This document shows positions 1 to 9,441 of a DNA stretch of 12,769 nt, one piece after another; the stretch's first letter is position 1; each line of letters begins with the position of its first letter. The position numbers were made by a program, and so were the translations under genes. The stretch spans positions 1 through 12,769 of the forward strand of contig WLNN01000021.1 in the NCBI GenBank assembly GCA_009699765.1. Direction: 5' to 3'. The DNA comes from Actinomycetota bacterium. GTDB lineage: Bacteria; Actinomycetota; Actinomycetes; Nanopelagicales; Nanopelagicaceae. Under the pieces are notes generated by a model. That model was not told the origin of the DNA. It saw nothing but the letters and a program-made list of their open reading frames with translations, and did no database searches.

Positions 1-464
1 CCTGCGGGTCCTGAGCCAACTACCGCAACAGTTTTACCAGTTAGGCGATCAGGAATCATCGGCTTGACCGCGCCAAAGCCGAATGCTTCTTCGATGGTGC
101 GAAGTTCAACCTGCTTAATTGTTACAGCGTCACGATTGATTCCAACGACGCATGCAGTCTCACATGGTGCAGGACATAGACGACCAGTGAATTCTGGGAA
201 GTTATTTGTTGCATGCAAGCGATCGAGTGCATCTGATTTATAACCGCGCCACATCAAATCATTCCACTCTGGAATTAGGTTACCTAGTGGGCAACCGTTG
301 TGACAGAACGGAATTCCGCAATCCATGCAGCGACCAGCTTGCTTCTGTAAATGTTCGAAGCTCTGTGGTTCGTAGACTTCTCGCCAATCTTTGATACGAA
401 CATCGACTGGACGTCGTTTTGGCGTCTCTCGTGGAGTTGTCATAAAGCCCTTTGGATCAGCCAT
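1..464 (-). CDS. gltD: Glutamate synthase (NADPH) small subunit, N-terminal part (cut by window edge)
   Basis: This is the small (beta) subunit of bacterial glutamate synthase. It takes electrons from NADPH through FAD and passes them via iron-sulphur clusters to the large subunit. The window holds the first 154 residues; the rest lies beyond base 1. The start reads MADPKGF. A cysteine cluster (CMDCG..FCHNGCP, Cys46, 49, 54, 58) and a second one (CPAPCETAC, Cys97, 101, 105) are the expected Fe-S ligands. The visible part ends in the FAD dinucleotide-binding glycine loop VVGSGPAG. The ATG at 464 overlaps the end of gltB by 8 nt (ATGGCTGA), so the two subunits are probably translationally coupled, as suits a fixed-ratio complex. 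The identification is firm; only the truncation limits the description. Confidence 0.96.
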   Translation of the reverse strand, partial: MADPKGFMTTPRETPKRRPVDVRIKDWREVYEPQSFEHLQKQAGRCMDCGIPFCHNGCPLGNLIPEWNDLMWRGYKSDALDRLHATNNFPEFTGRLCPAPCETACVVGINRDAVTIKQVELRTIEEAFGFGAVKPMIPDRLTGKTVAVVGSGPA

Positions 465-3400
465 TTGCTGCAACCTCCATTACGTATTGATCAACAGGTA
501 AGCCTTCTTTAACCGCTCTCTCCATCGCCGCCATGACTCGTGCATAATCACGAGGCATTATGAGTGAGAATCTTGAAAGGCTTGAATCCCAATCAGCGAG
601 AAGTTCAGCTGCAACCAGCGAACCTGTCTCTGCTGCAAAGTCTGAGACAGCCTTATGTAGGAGCTCTCTTTCATCTGTGGGTACCGCAAGAACGTCAACC
701 ATCTCGCCATTAACAAGGGCTGCATTTAAGTCAAGAACGAAAGCGCGACCACCTGACATGCCCGCTGCAATATTGCGACCCGTGCTACCAAGAATTACAA
801 CTGTTCCACCTGTCATGTATTCAAGGGCATGATCGCCAACGCCTTCGACAACCGCAGTTGCACCAGAATTGCGAACGCAGAAACGTTCGCCAACTAGGCC
901 ACGAATAAATATTTCGCCACCAGTTGCGCCATATCCAATAACGTTTCCGGCAATTACATTTTCGTGGGATAAAAATTTAGCATTTTCATCTGGACGAACT
1001 ACGACGCGTCCTCCCGAAATTCCTTTACCAACATAATCGTTAGAGTCACCGAAGAGACGTATAACCATTCCGCGAGGAGTAAATGCACCGAGTGATTGGC
1101 CGGCTGAACCATGCAAGGTGATATCAATCGTTCCAGCTGGCAAACCTTCGGCGCCATACTTTCTAGTTATCTCTGCACCGAGCATTGTTCCAACGGTGCG
1201 GTTTACGTTGCGGACTGGAAGATCGATTGTGACCTTCTCCCTCTTGGTAAGTGCAGGGGCTGCCTTCTCAATCAATGTGTTATCAAGGGCGGCGGCTAGA
1301 CCGTGATCTTGAGTTGTTGTGCAGTAGAGAGGTGAGTCAACATCTGGTCGCACTAATAACGGTGAAAGATCAAGACCTGCACTCTTCCAGTGATCAACCG
1401 CTCTCTTGGTCTCAAGGAATTCAACATGCCCGATCACTTCTTGCAAAGTGCGGAAGCCAAGTGCTGCCAAAATTTCACGAACTTCTTCTGCGATGTACTC
1501 AAAGAATGTTTCAACAAATTCAGGCTTTCCAGTAAAGCGCTTACGTAGTTCAGGATTCTGAGTAGCAACTCCAACTGGACAAGTGTCTAAGTGACAAACG
1601 CGCATCATGATGCAACCGGAAACTACTAGCGGAGCAGTTGCAAATCCATATTCTTCCGCGCCAAGCAGAGCTGCAATTACGACGTCACGGCCAGTTTTAA
1701 GCTGACCATCTGCCTGAACAACTATGCGATCGCGCAATCCATTGAGCAGAAGAGTTTGCTGAGTTTCCGCAAGACCGAGTTCCCAAGGGGCGCCAGCGTG
1801 CTTAAGTGATGTGAGAGGTGATGCACCTGTTCCACCATCGTGACCAGAGATCAATACAACATCAGCATGTGCCTTCGAGACACCTGCTGCAACTGTTCCG
1901 ACTCCAACTTCTGCAACAAGCTTTACATGCACACGTGCATCCTTATTTGCATTCTTGAGATCGTGAATCAATTGAGCAAGATCTTCAATTGAATAAATAT
2001 CGTGATGTGGCGGTGGTGAAATCAAGCCGACGCCTGGAGTTGAGTAGCGTGCCTTTGCAATCCATGGATAGACCTTGTTGCCTGGAAGTTGTCCGCCTTC
2101 ACCAGGCTTTGCTCCCTGAGCAATTTTGATCTGAATATCGTCAGCGTTAACGAGGTAATTACTGGTTACACCAAAGCGACCAGATGCAACTTGCTTGATT
2201 GCAGAACGTTTTGAATCTCCGTTTTCAAGTGGGATAAATCGGATTGGATCTTCTCCGCCTTCACCGGTGTTGGACTTTGCTCCAAGTCGGTTCATGGCAA
2301 TTGCAAGAGTCTCGTGGACTTCTTGTGAAACAGATCCATATGACATCGCACCAGTTGAGAAACGCTTCACGATTTCTGAGATTGATTCGACCTCATCAAT
2401 TGAAATTGGAGTGCGCTCTCTAAATTCAAATAGGCCACGCAAAGTCATCAGTGCTTTGCTCTGATCGTTTACCTGCGTCGTGTAACGCTTGAATATGTCG
2501 TAGCGCTTGTTGCGCGTTGAATGCTGAAGCGCAAAGACGGTTTCAGGATTGAATAGATGCGGCTCGCCATCACGACGCCACTGATACTCGCCACCAACTG
2601 CAAGCTTCTTTGCACCAGGAATTTCGCCCCCTGGTGGATAAGCCAAGAAATGGCGCTTAATTGTCTCCTCAGCAATTACATCGAGATCAACTCCGCCCAG
2701 TCGTGATGTTGTACCAACGAAGAACTCATCGACAACATCTTGAGCGATACCAATAGCCTCGAAAACTTGAGCGCCGGTGTAAGAAGAAATTGTTGAGATT
2801 CCCATCTTCGACATTACCTTTAGAACGCCCTTACCGAGCGCCTTAATAGTGTTTCGAACCGCTTTCTCAGGAGAGATTCCAGAGATAACTCCTTGGCGAA
2901 CTAAATCTTCAGCCGACTCCATAACCAAATATGGATTGACAGCTGCTGCGCCATAGCCGATGAGAAGTGCCACGTGGTGCACTTCGCGAACATCACCCGC
3001 TTCAACGATGAGTCCTACTTGGGTTCGAGTCTTCTCGCGGATCAAATGGTGATGCACTGCTGCTGTAAGAAGTAGTGATGGAATTGGACAATCTTCTGCA
3101 TCGCCATCACGGTCTGAGAGAACAATTACGTGAGCGCCATCTTTAATAGCTTGCGAAACCTCGAGCTTTATTTCATCCAGTCGCGCACGAAGAGTATTGC
3201 CATCACCAGTCACTGGGAAAAGTCCGCGTACAACATGCGCAGCTAACTCTGGATATTCGTCATCAACGTTAATGTTGATGATTTTTGCGAGTTCATCGTT
3301 ATCGATAACTGGGAATGCGAGTGAAATCTGCTTGCATGAATCTGGCCCAGGATCGAGCAAATTATGCTCAGGTCCAATTGAGCCACCCAGGCTTGTAACA

Positions 3401-4968
3401 AGTTCTTCGCGAATCGCATCGAGTGGTGGATTAGTTACTTGTGCAAAGAGCTGAGTGAAATAATCAAAGAGAAGTCGTGGCTTATTTGAAAGCGCAGCAA
3501 TTGGTGAATCGGTTCCCATTGAACCAAGTGCTTCTCCCCCGGAACGTGCCATTGGGGCGATAATAATTTTGAGCTCTTCTTCGGTGTAACCAAATGCTTT
3601 TTGACGACGAACAACAGATTTGTGTGGATAAATAATATGTTCGCGTGATGGAAGTTCGGAGAGTTTGATCATTCCATCTTTAACCCACTGACCATAAGGA
3701 GCTGCATCAGCAAGTGAATCTTTAATATCGTCGTCTTCAATAATGCGACCTGATTCGATATCAACCAAGAACATCTTTCCAGGTTGCAGGCGGCCCTTAC
3801 GTACAATCTTCTCTGCTGGGAAATCTAGAACCCCAACTTCCGAGGCAAGTACAACAAGTCCATCATCAGTTACCCAGTAACGTGAAGGACGAAGTCCATT
3901 GCGATCGAGTACAGCGCCAACTTGATGGCCATTTGTAAAAGTAACGCAAGCAGGTCCATCCCATGGTTCCATCATTGATGCATGGAAAGCATAGAAATCG
4001 CGACGCTTCTGCGACATGGTTGCGTGATTCTCCCACGCCTCAGGAATCATCATTAGAACGGCGTGCGGAAGTGAACGACCACCAAGGTATAGAAGTTCTA
4101 GGACTTCATCGAACGAAGCTGAGTCAGAGCCAGACATTTCTACGATTGGAAAAATGCGATCTAGATCTTCACCAAAGAGCTCGCTCTTAAGAAGGGATTC
4201 TCGCGCGCGCATCCAATTTCGATTTCCCTTTACGGTATTGATTTCGCCATTGTGAGCGATGAAACGGTATGGGTGCGCAAGTGGCCAAGATGGAAAAGTA
4301 TTGGTAGAAAAACGTGAGTGCACTAGTGCTAGCGGAGAAACTACACGTTCGTCACTAAGGTCTGGGAAGAATTCTTCTAGTTGGCCGGTTGTGAGCATTC
4401 CCTTGTAAACAATTGTCTGAGATGACAAAGATGGGAAGTAAAGATCGAGTGAGTGCTCAGCGCGCTTGCGAAGACAGAATGCCCTGCGATCGAGCGCGAG
4501 ATCGGTCTCGCCATTCTTTCCTGCTAGAAAAACTTGTACAAAATCAGGCATTACAGATACGGCAGTTTTACCGAGAGATGAAGAGTTAATTGGGAGTTGG
4601 CGCCAACCAAGAACAGTTAGGCCTTCCTCATTCGCTAGTTTTTCAATTTCTTTCTTGAGATCTTTTCCCTGAGCAATAAATGCAATTCCGGTTGCGTAAG
4701 CATTTTCAGCAGGGAGTGCGAAATCTACAACAGCGCGATAAAACGCATCTGGGACACGAATCAAAATACCTGCACCGTCACCACTATCTGGTTCGGCGCC
4801 TGATGCACCGCGATGTTCGAGATTTCGAAGTGCAGTAAGAGCTTTTTCTACAATCTCATGCGTTGCAACCTTGTTAAGGGTGGCAACCATCGCAACTCCA
4901 CAAGCATCATGCTCGTTGGCAGGATCGTAGAGACCCTGTGGGGTTGGGAAATTAGATTGCAGCGACAT
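457..4968 (-). CDS. gltB: Glutamate synthase (NADPH) large subunit
   Basis: This is the large (alpha) subunit of GOGAT, which turns glutamine plus 2-oxoglutarate into two glutamates. With the ATG at 4968 the protein has 1503 residues, normal for the family. Domains in order: a class II glutamine amidotransferase (about residues 23-430) whose catalytic Cys23 sits in HDACGVA and should become the N-terminus after removal of a 22-residue propeptide; a central domain; an FMN/2-oxoglutarate synthase barrel (about 830-1200) with [10 protein letters not shown] near 980 and [10 protein letters not shown] near 1040; the 3Fe-4S cysteines 1119, 1125 and 1130 in [15 protein letters not shown]; and a C-terminal GXGXG beta-helix (about 1270-1450). 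A longer reading from an ATG at 4983 is open, but GGAGAA sits 5 nt before the 4968 ATG, so the shorter form is preferred. gltD follows with an 8-nt overlap. No key residue appears to be missing. Confidence 0.97.
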   Translation of the reverse strand: MSLQSNFPTPQGLYDPANEHDACGVAMVATLNKVATHEIVEKALTALRNLEHRGASGAEPDSGDGAGILIRVPDAFYRAVVDFALPAENAYATGIAFIAQGKDLKKEIEKLANEEGLTVLGWRQLPINSSSLGKTAVSVMPDFVQVFLAGKNGETDLALDRRAFCLRKRAEHSLDLYFPSLSSQTIVYKGMLTTGQLEEFFPDLSDERVVSPLALVHSRFSTNTFPSWPLAHPYRFIAHNGEINTVKGNRNWMRARESLLKSELFGEDLDRIFPIVEMSGSDSASFDEVLELLYLGGRSLPHAVLMMIPEAWENHATMSQKRRDFYAFHASMMEPWDGPACVTFTNGHQVGAVLDRNGLRPSRYWVTDDGLVVLASEVGVLDFPAEKIVRKGRLQPGKMFLVDIESGRIIEDDDIKDSLADAAPYGQWVKDGMIKLSELPSREHIIYPHKSVVRRQKAFGYTEEELKIIIAPMARSGGEALGSMGTDSPIAALSNKPRLLFDYFTQLFAQVTNPPLDAIREELVTSLGGSIGPEHNLLDPGPDSCKQISLAFPVIDNDELAKIININVDDEYPELAAHVVRGLFPVTGDGNTLRARLDEIKLEVSQAIKDGAHVIVLSDRDGDAEDCPIPSLLLTAAVHHHLIREKTRTQVGLIVEAGDVREVHHVALLIGYGAAAVNPYLVMESAEDLVRQGVISGISPEKAVRNTIKALGKGVLKVMSKMGISTISSYTGAQVFEAIGIAQDVVDEFFVGTTSRLGGVDLDVIAEETIKRHFLAYPPGGEIPGAKKLAVGGEYQWRRDGEPHLFNPETVFALQHSTRNKRYDIFKRYTTQVNDQSKALMTLRGLFEFRERTPISIDEVESISEIVKRFSTGAMSYGSVSQEVHETLAIAMNRLGAKSNTGEGGEDPIRFIPLENGDSKRSAIKQVASGRFGVTSNYLVNADDIQIKIAQGAKPGEGGQLPGNKVYPWIAKARYSTPGVGLISPPPHHDIYSIEDLAQLIHDLKNANKDARVHVKLVAEVGVGTVAAGVSKAHADVVLISGHDGGTGASPLTSLKHAGAPWELGLAETQQTLLLNGLRDRIVVQADGQLKTGRDVVIAALLGAEEYGFATAPLVVSGCIMMRVCHLDTCPVGVATQNPELRKRFTGKPEFVETFFEYIAEEVREILAALGFRTLQEVIGHVEFLETKRAVDHWKSAGLDLSPLLVRPDVDSPLYCTTTQDHGLAAALDNTLIEKAAPALTKREKVTIDLPVRNVNRTVGTMLGAEITRKYGAEGLPAGTIDITLHGSAGQSLGAFTPRGMVIRLFGDSNDYVGKGISGGRVVVRPDENAKFLSHENVIAGNVIGYGATGGEIFIRGLVGERFCVRNSGATAVVEGVGDHALEYMTGGTVVILGSTGRNIAAGMSGGRAFVLDLNAALVNGEMVDVLAVPTDERELLHKAVSDFAAETGSLVAAELLADWDSSLSRFSLIMPRDYARVMAAMERAVKEGLPVDQYVMEVAANG

Positions 4969-5100
4969 ATTGGTTCTCCGCATTCATGAATTATTCGAAG
5001 CGGGGACATCGATGGCCCGTGTAGGAAGGCATAGGGTAGCAAGGGCAACGGCGCGATGCCTACTTTTATTGCAGCCTTGCCGAGCGTATTTGGGGAAAAT
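4969..5100 (-). promoter_or_regulatory. gltB leader/intergenic region with palindromes and weak promoter candidate
   Basis: This 132-bp gap is the longest non-coding stretch in the window and probably carries the gltBD promoter. A TANNNT-type -10 candidate (TACCCT on the minus strand, 5033-5038) is visible, but no convincing -35 box is. Downstream of it lie a near-perfect 16-bp palindrome at 5003-5018 (GGGACATCGATGGCCC, one mismatched pair) and an exact 10-bp palindrome ATTCATGAAT at 4982-4991, just before the ribosome binding site. I recognise neither as a known nitrogen-regulator box such as GlnR or AmtR. No intrinsic terminator for the upstream transporter gene is evident. That a promoter lies here is inferred from the position and the gap. 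Confidence 0.35.
4974..4979 (-). promoter_or_regulatory. Ribosome binding site deciding the gltB start
   Basis: The minus strand reads GGAGAA, separated by 5 nt from the ATG at 4968. The alternative in-frame ATG at 4983 lies upstream of this site and has no purine-rich motif at a useful distance, so the site argues for the 1503-residue GltB. Confidence 0.7.
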
Positions 5101-5823
5101 CTAAGCCACTGAGGCGTGAAAAAGTTGTCCAATGCCAGCGGTGATGGCCATGCCGAGGCATCCGCCGATGAGAACTCGCAGGGTCGGGATGAGCAACTTC
5201 GAGCCGGCTGTCTTCGCCCCGATTGCACCAGCAACCATCAAGCCAAGAATTGTGAAGGCAACAATTGAGAATGAGATTCCTTTAGAAGTTGGCACTAAGG
5301 CAGCAAGGAATGGAATGAATCCGCCGAGTGCGAAAGAGAGTGCTGAAGCAACTGATGCCTGTGTTGGTCGCGCCTTCGAATGTGGGTGATGTCCCAACTC
5401 ATCCCGCAAGTGTGTGCTGAGGGCATCTTTTTCTGTAAGTTGAATAGCAACTTCGCGAGCAAGATTTTCATCGAGGCCACGCTCTTTATAAATTTCTACA
5501 AGCTCTTCGAGTTCGCCTTCGGGATCAATTGCTAAGTGCTGCATCTCTAAGAGGCGATCAGATTCTTCGATATCTGTCTGAGAACTTACAGAAATATATT
5601 CACCTACCGCCATAGAGAGAGCCCCTGCAGCAATTCCAGCAGCTCCGGTTGAAATAATAATTGACTTCGCATTATCTAAAGATGCACTTGCAGCTGCGAC
5701 TCCAACCATCAATGACGCAGTAGAAACCAGCCCGTCATTTACTCCGAGAACAGCGGCGCGCAACCAACCGGCGCGGTGCCCCTTATGCTCCAGGTTACGG
5801 AGATACACATCTTCTAGACCCAT
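5101..5823 (-). CDS. VIT1/CCC1-family Fe2+/Mn2+ transporter, membrane protein
   Basis: This 240-residue protein belongs to the vacuolar iron transporter (VIT1/CCC1) family, which moves ferrous iron or manganese out of the cytosol. In a bacterium this means export across the cell membrane. The N-terminal family motif is clear: WLRAAVLGVNDGLVSTASL (20-38) with Asp30, then a second membrane segment (about 52-77) containing Met71 and Glu75 in SMAVGEYIS. Residues 80-150 form a charged cytoplasmic domain rich in Glu, Met and His (EESDRLLEMQH, ELEELVEIYKERG), the usual metal-binding part. Three more membrane segments lie at about 156-179, 184-203 and 211-235. There is no ferritin-like N-terminal domain as in some bacterial relatives. 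The ATG at 5823 follows the lgt stop by 9 nt with GGTAG ahead of it, so it is probably co-transcribed with lgt. The metal preference cannot be read from the sequence. Confidence 0.9.
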   Translation of the reverse strand: MGLEDVYLRNLEHKGHRAGWLRAAVLGVNDGLVSTASLMVGVAAASASLDNAKSIIISTGAAGIAAGALSMAVGEYISVSSQTDIEESDRLLEMQHLAIDPEGELEELVEIYKERGLDENLAREVAIQLTEKDALSTHLRDELGHHPHSKARPTQASVASALSFALGGFIPFLAALVPTSKGISFSIVAFTILGLMVAGAIGAKTAGSKLLIPTLRVLIGGCLGMAITAGIGQLFHASVA

Positions 5824-5832
5824 ATTTCTACC

Positions 5833-6639
5833 TTATCGTGAAGAGCGGGCAAATCTGCGGTAGAACGCCAGTGATGTCACACCTACCGCAATTGATACGA
5901 GTACATTCAGGCGTACTCCAGCAATATGGTGGGCATCATCGATACGAAGAAGCTCGATTCCCAGGCGGCCAAGGCAATAAGTAGCAACATAGAGCGCGAA
6001 TATTTGGCCACCGGATAAATCCCTTCCAAGTTTTAGAAGTAAGAATCCGAGACCAACACACCAAATAGATTCGTATAAAAAAGTTGGATGAAATGTGGAG
6101 TACTCAAGAAAACCTGAAGGTCTCGCCCATCGTGGAACCTCAAGCGCCCAAGGTAGATCGGTAGGACGACCAAAGAGCTCGGCATTAAACCAATTCCCCC
6201 ACCGACCAATTGCTTGAGCAAAGAGAATTCCGGGCGCAACGGCATCTGCAAAGTATCTAAATTGCGGAAGTTCTCGACCTTTACCAATAAATAAATAAGT
6301 GAGGTACGCGCCTAGGCCGCCGAGGGAGATTGCACCCCAGATTCCAAGGCCGCCCTCCCAAATTTTTAAAATTTCTCCTGGATGGCCACTGCTTCCGAAG
6401 AATCTTTCCGGAGTCGTAACGACGTGATAGAGGCGACCACCTAAGACTCCAGCAGGAACTGCAACTATCGCAATATCTCCTACAACGCCTTTTGCATCAG
6501 GAAAGGCAGCAACAAATCTCTTGTTACTGAGCCAAATTGCTATTGCAACACCGGTGATGATGCAGAGCGCATATGCATGAATAGTAATCGGACCAATTTC
6601 AACAACCGAAAACGTCGGTGTCGGAATTGAACGATTCAT
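5833..6639 (-). CDS. lgt: Prolipoprotein diacylglyceryl transferase
   Basis: Lgt transfers diacylglycerol from phosphatidylglycerol to the lipobox cysteine of prolipoproteins in the cell membrane, the first step of lipoprotein maturation. The 268 residues form a multi-spanning membrane protein with the family signature GRWGNWFNAELFG at 145-157, whose Arg146 matches the essential arginine of E. coli Lgt. HPTFLYES at 184-191 and the C-terminal GRLGIELLR (Arg232) are also typical. The segment GGLGIWGAI (about 96-104) replaces the E. coli GGxSFHGG region, so the E. coli His103 equivalent is absent; from memory this is usual in Actinobacteria. The ATG at 6639 lies 1 nt after the stop of the DsbA-like gene, with no strong ribosome binding site of its own, suggesting coupled translation. 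Placement downstream of trpA is a known actinobacterial arrangement. Confidence 0.96.
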   Translation of the reverse strand: MNRSIPTPTFSVVEIGPITIHAYALCIITGVAIAIWLSNKRFVAAFPDAKGVVGDIAIVAVPAGVLGGRLYHVVTTPERFFGSSGHPGEILKIWEGGLGIWGAISLGGLGAYLTYLFIGKGRELPQFRYFADAVAPGILFAQAIGRWGNWFNAELFGRPTDLPWALEVPRWARPSGFLEYSTFHPTFLYESIWCVGLGFLLLKLGRDLSGGQIFALYVATYCLGRLGIELLRIDDAHHIAGVRLNVLVSIAVGVTSLAFYRRFARSSR

Positions 6640-6640
6640 A

Positions 6641-7327
6641 TTAACCGCGTTCTACAGCAGCTTTGAATTTATCGGCGCTAAAGTATTCGGTGTTTCGATC
6701 AATCTCTTTACCGCCAACATACACCGTTGGAGTTGATTGAACTTGGCTTTTTGCGCCAGCATCTGCAACCTTGTTGACCCAGCCTTCAAATTTTAAATCT
6801 TTAACACAACTCTTAAACGAGTCACTCTTTATTCCAACGCCATCTGCAATAGAAATCAGTTTCTCTGAACTCCACTCACCAGAATTTTCCGTCGCTGGTT
6901 GGTTGGCATATAAAGCAAAGTGGTAATTGACAAATTTGCCTTCTTCATTTGCACAAGCAGCTGCATTTGCCGCACGAACTGACTCAGTACCCAAGAAGGA
7001 AAGCGTGTGGAAATTCACGACAGCTTTCTTTTCAGTAATGAGTGAGTTGATGTACTCACCGTTAAGCGCCTCAAATTGGCGGCAGATCGGGCATTGAAAA
7101 TCCTCATAAATATCTACAACCGGAACATTCTTAACTTCCGTGTTGTAAGAAATTGCGTAACCATTGTTTGCATCGATACCGGAAGGAGTGGCCTGAGATA
7201 CGCCTTTACTTTTAGAGAGAACAGTTGGAACAATCATGATGGCGAGCACGATGATAACTACACCGATTACTAAATAACGGGTGAAATTATCTTTGCCTGG
7301 CTGTGAGCCATTCTTCTTCGATGACAT
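6641..7327 (-). CDS. Membrane-anchored DsbA/thioredoxin-fold disulphide oxidoreductase
   Basis: This is a DsbA-family thioredoxin-fold protein (thioredoxin_4 type) of 228 residues. It has a short Lys-rich cytoplasmic N-terminus, one membrane segment (about 18-37) acting as an uncleaved anchor, and an extracytoplasmic domain. The active site is FQCPIC (Cys79 and Cys82), and a cis-proline loop STPTVYVGG (Pro200) follows at the expected distance. It probably oxidises or isomerises disulphides of exported proteins outside the membrane. Two further cysteines (in AAACAN near 125 and SCV near 174) may form the structural disulphide common in this family. The ATG at 7327 is chosen because AGGA lies 5 nt ahead of it; a TTG directly upstream at 7330 would add one residue. 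It is the first gene after the gap behind trpA and lies 1 nt ahead of lgt. A VKOR or DsbB partner is not in the window. Confidence 0.9.
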   Translation of the reverse strand: MSSKKNGSQPGKDNFTRYLVIGVVIIVLAIMIVPTVLSKSKGVSQATPSGIDANNGYAISYNTEVKNVPVVDIYEDFQCPICRQFEALNGEYINSLITEKKAVVNFHTLSFLGTESVRAANAAACANEEGKFVNYHFALYANQPATENSGEWSSEKLISIADGVGIKSDSFKSCVKDLKFEGWVNKVADAGAKSQVQSTPTVYVGGKEIDRNTEYFSADKFKAAVERG

Positions 7328-7395
7328 CAACTTCCTCTTTCTTATATGTCTTGTCTAATTCCGGTTTAAAATTTTTAACAGGGTAAATATATGGG
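7328..7395 (-). promoter_or_regulatory. AT-rich gap between trpA and the dsbA-like gene, possible promoter
   Basis: This 68-bp stretch is very AT-rich. It holds a 13-bp inverted repeat TTAAAATTTTTAA (7366-7378) and two -10-like elements on the minus strand, TATAAG (7341-7346) and a TATATT just after the trpA stop. No good -35 box is paired with either. A G+C-rich stem followed by a T run, as in an intrinsic terminator, is absent, so read-through from the trp genes is possible. The promoter call rests mainly on position and composition. Confidence 0.25.
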
Positions 7396-8196
7396 CTACT
7401 GGCCTCGAACACCGAGTGCAAGTTCGCGAACAAGGTGTGTTACGGCGGAAATACCTTCCTCCAGGGATGGGGCGTCGAGAATCGCCTTCACAAAAGCTGA
7501 TCCCACAATCACTCCGTCGGCATAGGCCGCAACTTCGCGTGCTTGTTCGCGGGTTGAAACGCCGAGGCCGACAGATACTGGGAGATCAGAGACTGCGCGA
7601 ATGCGTGAAACCAAATCTTCGGCCCCTGAAGAAACAGAAGCACGAGCACCTGTTACTCCCATCAAACTTGCTGCGTAAACAAAGCCACCGCAATTAGCAG
7701 TTACTTGCGCTAACCGTTTATCAGATGTACTCAGTGCTACAACATAGACGGGATTAATCTGCGAATGATCTGTTGCAGCCAACCAACCGGCGGATTCTTC
7801 AATTGTTAAATCTGGATGAATTACACCTGATCCGCCACGTGCGGCTATTGCTGACGCAAACTTTTCGACTCCATATTTCTCTATTGGATTCCAATAAGTC
7901 ATTACCAGTGATGGCACGCCCGCATTGACCGCAACTTCAAGTGCATCAAGAACATCTTGAGCGCCAGTTCCATTTTCAAGTGATTTAACAGCGGCCTCTT
8001 GAATAGTTGGGCCATCCATAACTGGATCGCTATAAGGAAAACCGATTTCAATTGCATCTACTCCCCCATCGACGAAAGCTTGAATTACGCGATGACAATC
8101 TTTGATGGTCGGAAATCCTGCTGGAATGTATGCAACCAGTGCAGCGCGTTTTTCAGCTCGAGTCTTTACAAAGAGTTCTTCTAGTGGGGTGCTCAT
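7396..8196 (-). CDS. trpA: Tryptophan synthase alpha subunit
   Basis: TrpA splits indole-3-glycerol phosphate into glyceraldehyde 3-phosphate and indole, which passes through a tunnel to TrpB. The 266 residues match the usual length of this TIM-barrel enzyme. The catalytic acids are seen as Glu50 in DAIEIGFPYSDP and Asp61 in VMDGPTIQ. The strand motifs YIPAGFP, MTYWNP, HPDLT, YAASLMGVTGAR and the phosphate-binding GLGVST and VIVGSAFV follow in order. The ATG shares one base with the trpB stop (TAATG), so translation of the two subunits is coupled, as expected for an alpha2-beta2 enzyme. It is the last gene of the his-trp run; a 68-bp gap follows. Confidence 0.97.
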   Translation of the reverse strand: MSTPLEELFVKTRAEKRAALVAYIPAGFPTIKDCHRVIQAFVDGGVDAIEIGFPYSDPVMDGPTIQEAAVKSLENGTGAQDVLDALEVAVNAGVPSLVMTYWNPIEKYGVEKFASAIAARGGSGVIHPDLTIEESAGWLAATDHSQINPVYVVALSTSDKRLAQVTANCGGFVYAASLMGVTGARASVSSGAEDLVSRIRAVSDLPVSVGLGVSTREQAREVAAYADGVIVGSAFVKAILDAPSLEEGISAVTHLVRELALGVRGQ

Positions 8197-9419
8197 TACT
8201 TACCTGCTGGAGCATTGCCATCTAATGGAATACCGAAATACTCTGCCGCAGTCTGCACATCTTTATCTCCACGGCCCGAGAGATTTATAAGCAAAATTGC
8301 ATCAGGGCCAAGTTCTTTGCCAACTTTCATCGCGCCTGCAAGTGCGTGAGCTGTTTCGATTGCAGGAATAATTCCTTCACTTTTACTGAGAATCGAAAAT
8401 GCTTCCATAGCTTCTTTATCAGTGATCGCACGATACTCGGCGCGACCAATGTCATGGAGGTACGCATGCTCAGGGCCAACTCCTGGATAGTCGAGGCCGG
8501 CAGAAATTGAATGTGATTCGACAGTTTGACCATTTTCATCCTGCAAAACATAAGAACGAGTTCCATGTAGCACTCCTGGAGAGCCACCGGTAATTGTTGC
8601 TGCGTGACGCCCGGTTTCAACACCGTCACCGCCGGCCTCAAGGCCAATTAAGCGAACACCTTCATCGCTTATAAAGCGGTGAAAAATTCCAATCGCATTT
8701 GATCCACCACCAACGCATGCAAGAACTGCATCTGGAAGACGACCGGTTAATTGCAACACTTGTTCGCGAGCTTCTTCGCCAATTATTTTGTGGAAATCTC
8801 GGACCATGGTCGGAAAAGGATGAGGTCCTGCAACGGTTCCAAGAAGATAATGCGTATCTTCGACGTTTGTTACCCAATCGCGCATTGCTTCATTAATTGC
8901 ATCTTTAAGTGTTCGTGATCCAGAGGTTACCGGGATTACTTGCGCACCCAGAAGCTTCATGCGTGCGACGTTGAGCGCTTGACGACGTGTATCTTCTTCA
9001 CCCATATAAACAACACACTCGAGACCCATGAGGGCTGCTGCAGTGGCAGAAGCAACGCCGTGCTGGCCAGCTCCGGTTTCTGCGATGATTCTTTTCTTGC
9101 CCATTCGCTTTGTAAGAAGGGCCTGTCCTAATACATTATTTATTTTGTGACTACCTGTGTGATTGAGATCTTCTCGCTTCAAAAGAATGCGCGCACCACC
9201 CGCATATTGTGAAAAACGTAGCGCCTCAGTCAAGATTGATGGACGTCCGGTATAGGTGCGATGCAGTTCTGCCAATTCCTTTTGAAATTCAGGATCCTTT
9301 GCCGCTGCTTGATGTGCGGCATCTAATTCTTCAAGAGCTGCGATTAGCGCTTCAGGTACGAAGCGACCACCATAAGGACCGAAGTGACCCACGATCTCTG
9401 ATATTTGCAGTGTGCTCAT
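8196..9419 (-). CDS. trpB: Tryptophan synthase beta subunit
   Basis: TrpB joins indole and L-serine to make tryptophan using pyridoxal phosphate. From the ATG at 9419 it has 407 residues. The N-terminal [13 protein letters not shown] is diagnostic. The PLP-binding Lys92 lies in [10 protein letters not shown], Glu114 in AETGAGQHG is the catalytic acid, and GGGSNA (about 237-242) binds the PLP phosphate. LSGRGDKD near the C-terminus contains the serine that contacts the pyridine nitrogen. This is the standard TrpB1 form that pairs with TrpA. A TTG at 9425 would add two residues and stands 6 nt from AAAGG (9432-9436), whereas the ATG stands 12 nt from it, so the TTG start is a real alternative. 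It lies 22 nt after trpC and overlaps trpA by 1 nt. Confidence 0.97.
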   Translation of the reverse strand: MSTLQISEIVGHFGPYGGRFVPEALIAALEELDAAHQAAAKDPEFQKELAELHRTYTGRPSILTEALRFSQYAGGARILLKREDLNHTGSHKINNVLGQALLTKRMGKKRIIAETGAGQHGVASATAAALMGLECVVYMGEEDTRRQALNVARMKLLGAQVIPVTSGSRTLKDAINEAMRDWVTNVEDTHYLLGTVAGPHPFPTMVRDFHKIIGEEAREQVLQLTGRLPDAVLACVGGGSNAIGIFHRFISDEGVRLIGLEAGGDGVETGRHAATITGGSPGVLHGTRSYVLQDENGQTVESHSISAGLDYPGVGPEHAYLHDIGRAEYRAITDKEAMEAFSILSKSEGIIPAIETAHALAGAMKVGKELGPDAILLINLSGRGDKDVQTAAEYFGIPLDGNAPAGK

Positions 9420-9441
9420 GCGCAAAGATTACCTTTACCGG

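Noticed and set aside
206..394. Plus-strand ORF opposite gltD
   Set aside because: The minus strand here encodes the conserved GltD Fe-S cysteine motifs, so the plus-strand ORF is a shadow.
560..832. Plus-strand ORF opposite the gltB C-terminus, with similar ones at 1251-1535, 2195-2464 and 3197-3454
   Set aside because: All are antisense shadows of the conserved gltB frame with no recognisable protein features.
4848..5234. 128-codon minus-strand ORF spanning the gltB start, the gap and the end of the VIT gene
   Set aside because: It runs out of frame through two well-recognised genes, has a Ser/Pro/Leu/Arg-rich low-information sequence, and no domain or ribosome binding site supports it.
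7366..7378. Inverted repeat TTAAAATTTTTAA considered as an intrinsic terminator after trpA
   Set aside because: The stem is purely A/T with almost no loop and no T run after a G+C-rich stem, so it would not form a stable terminator hairpin.
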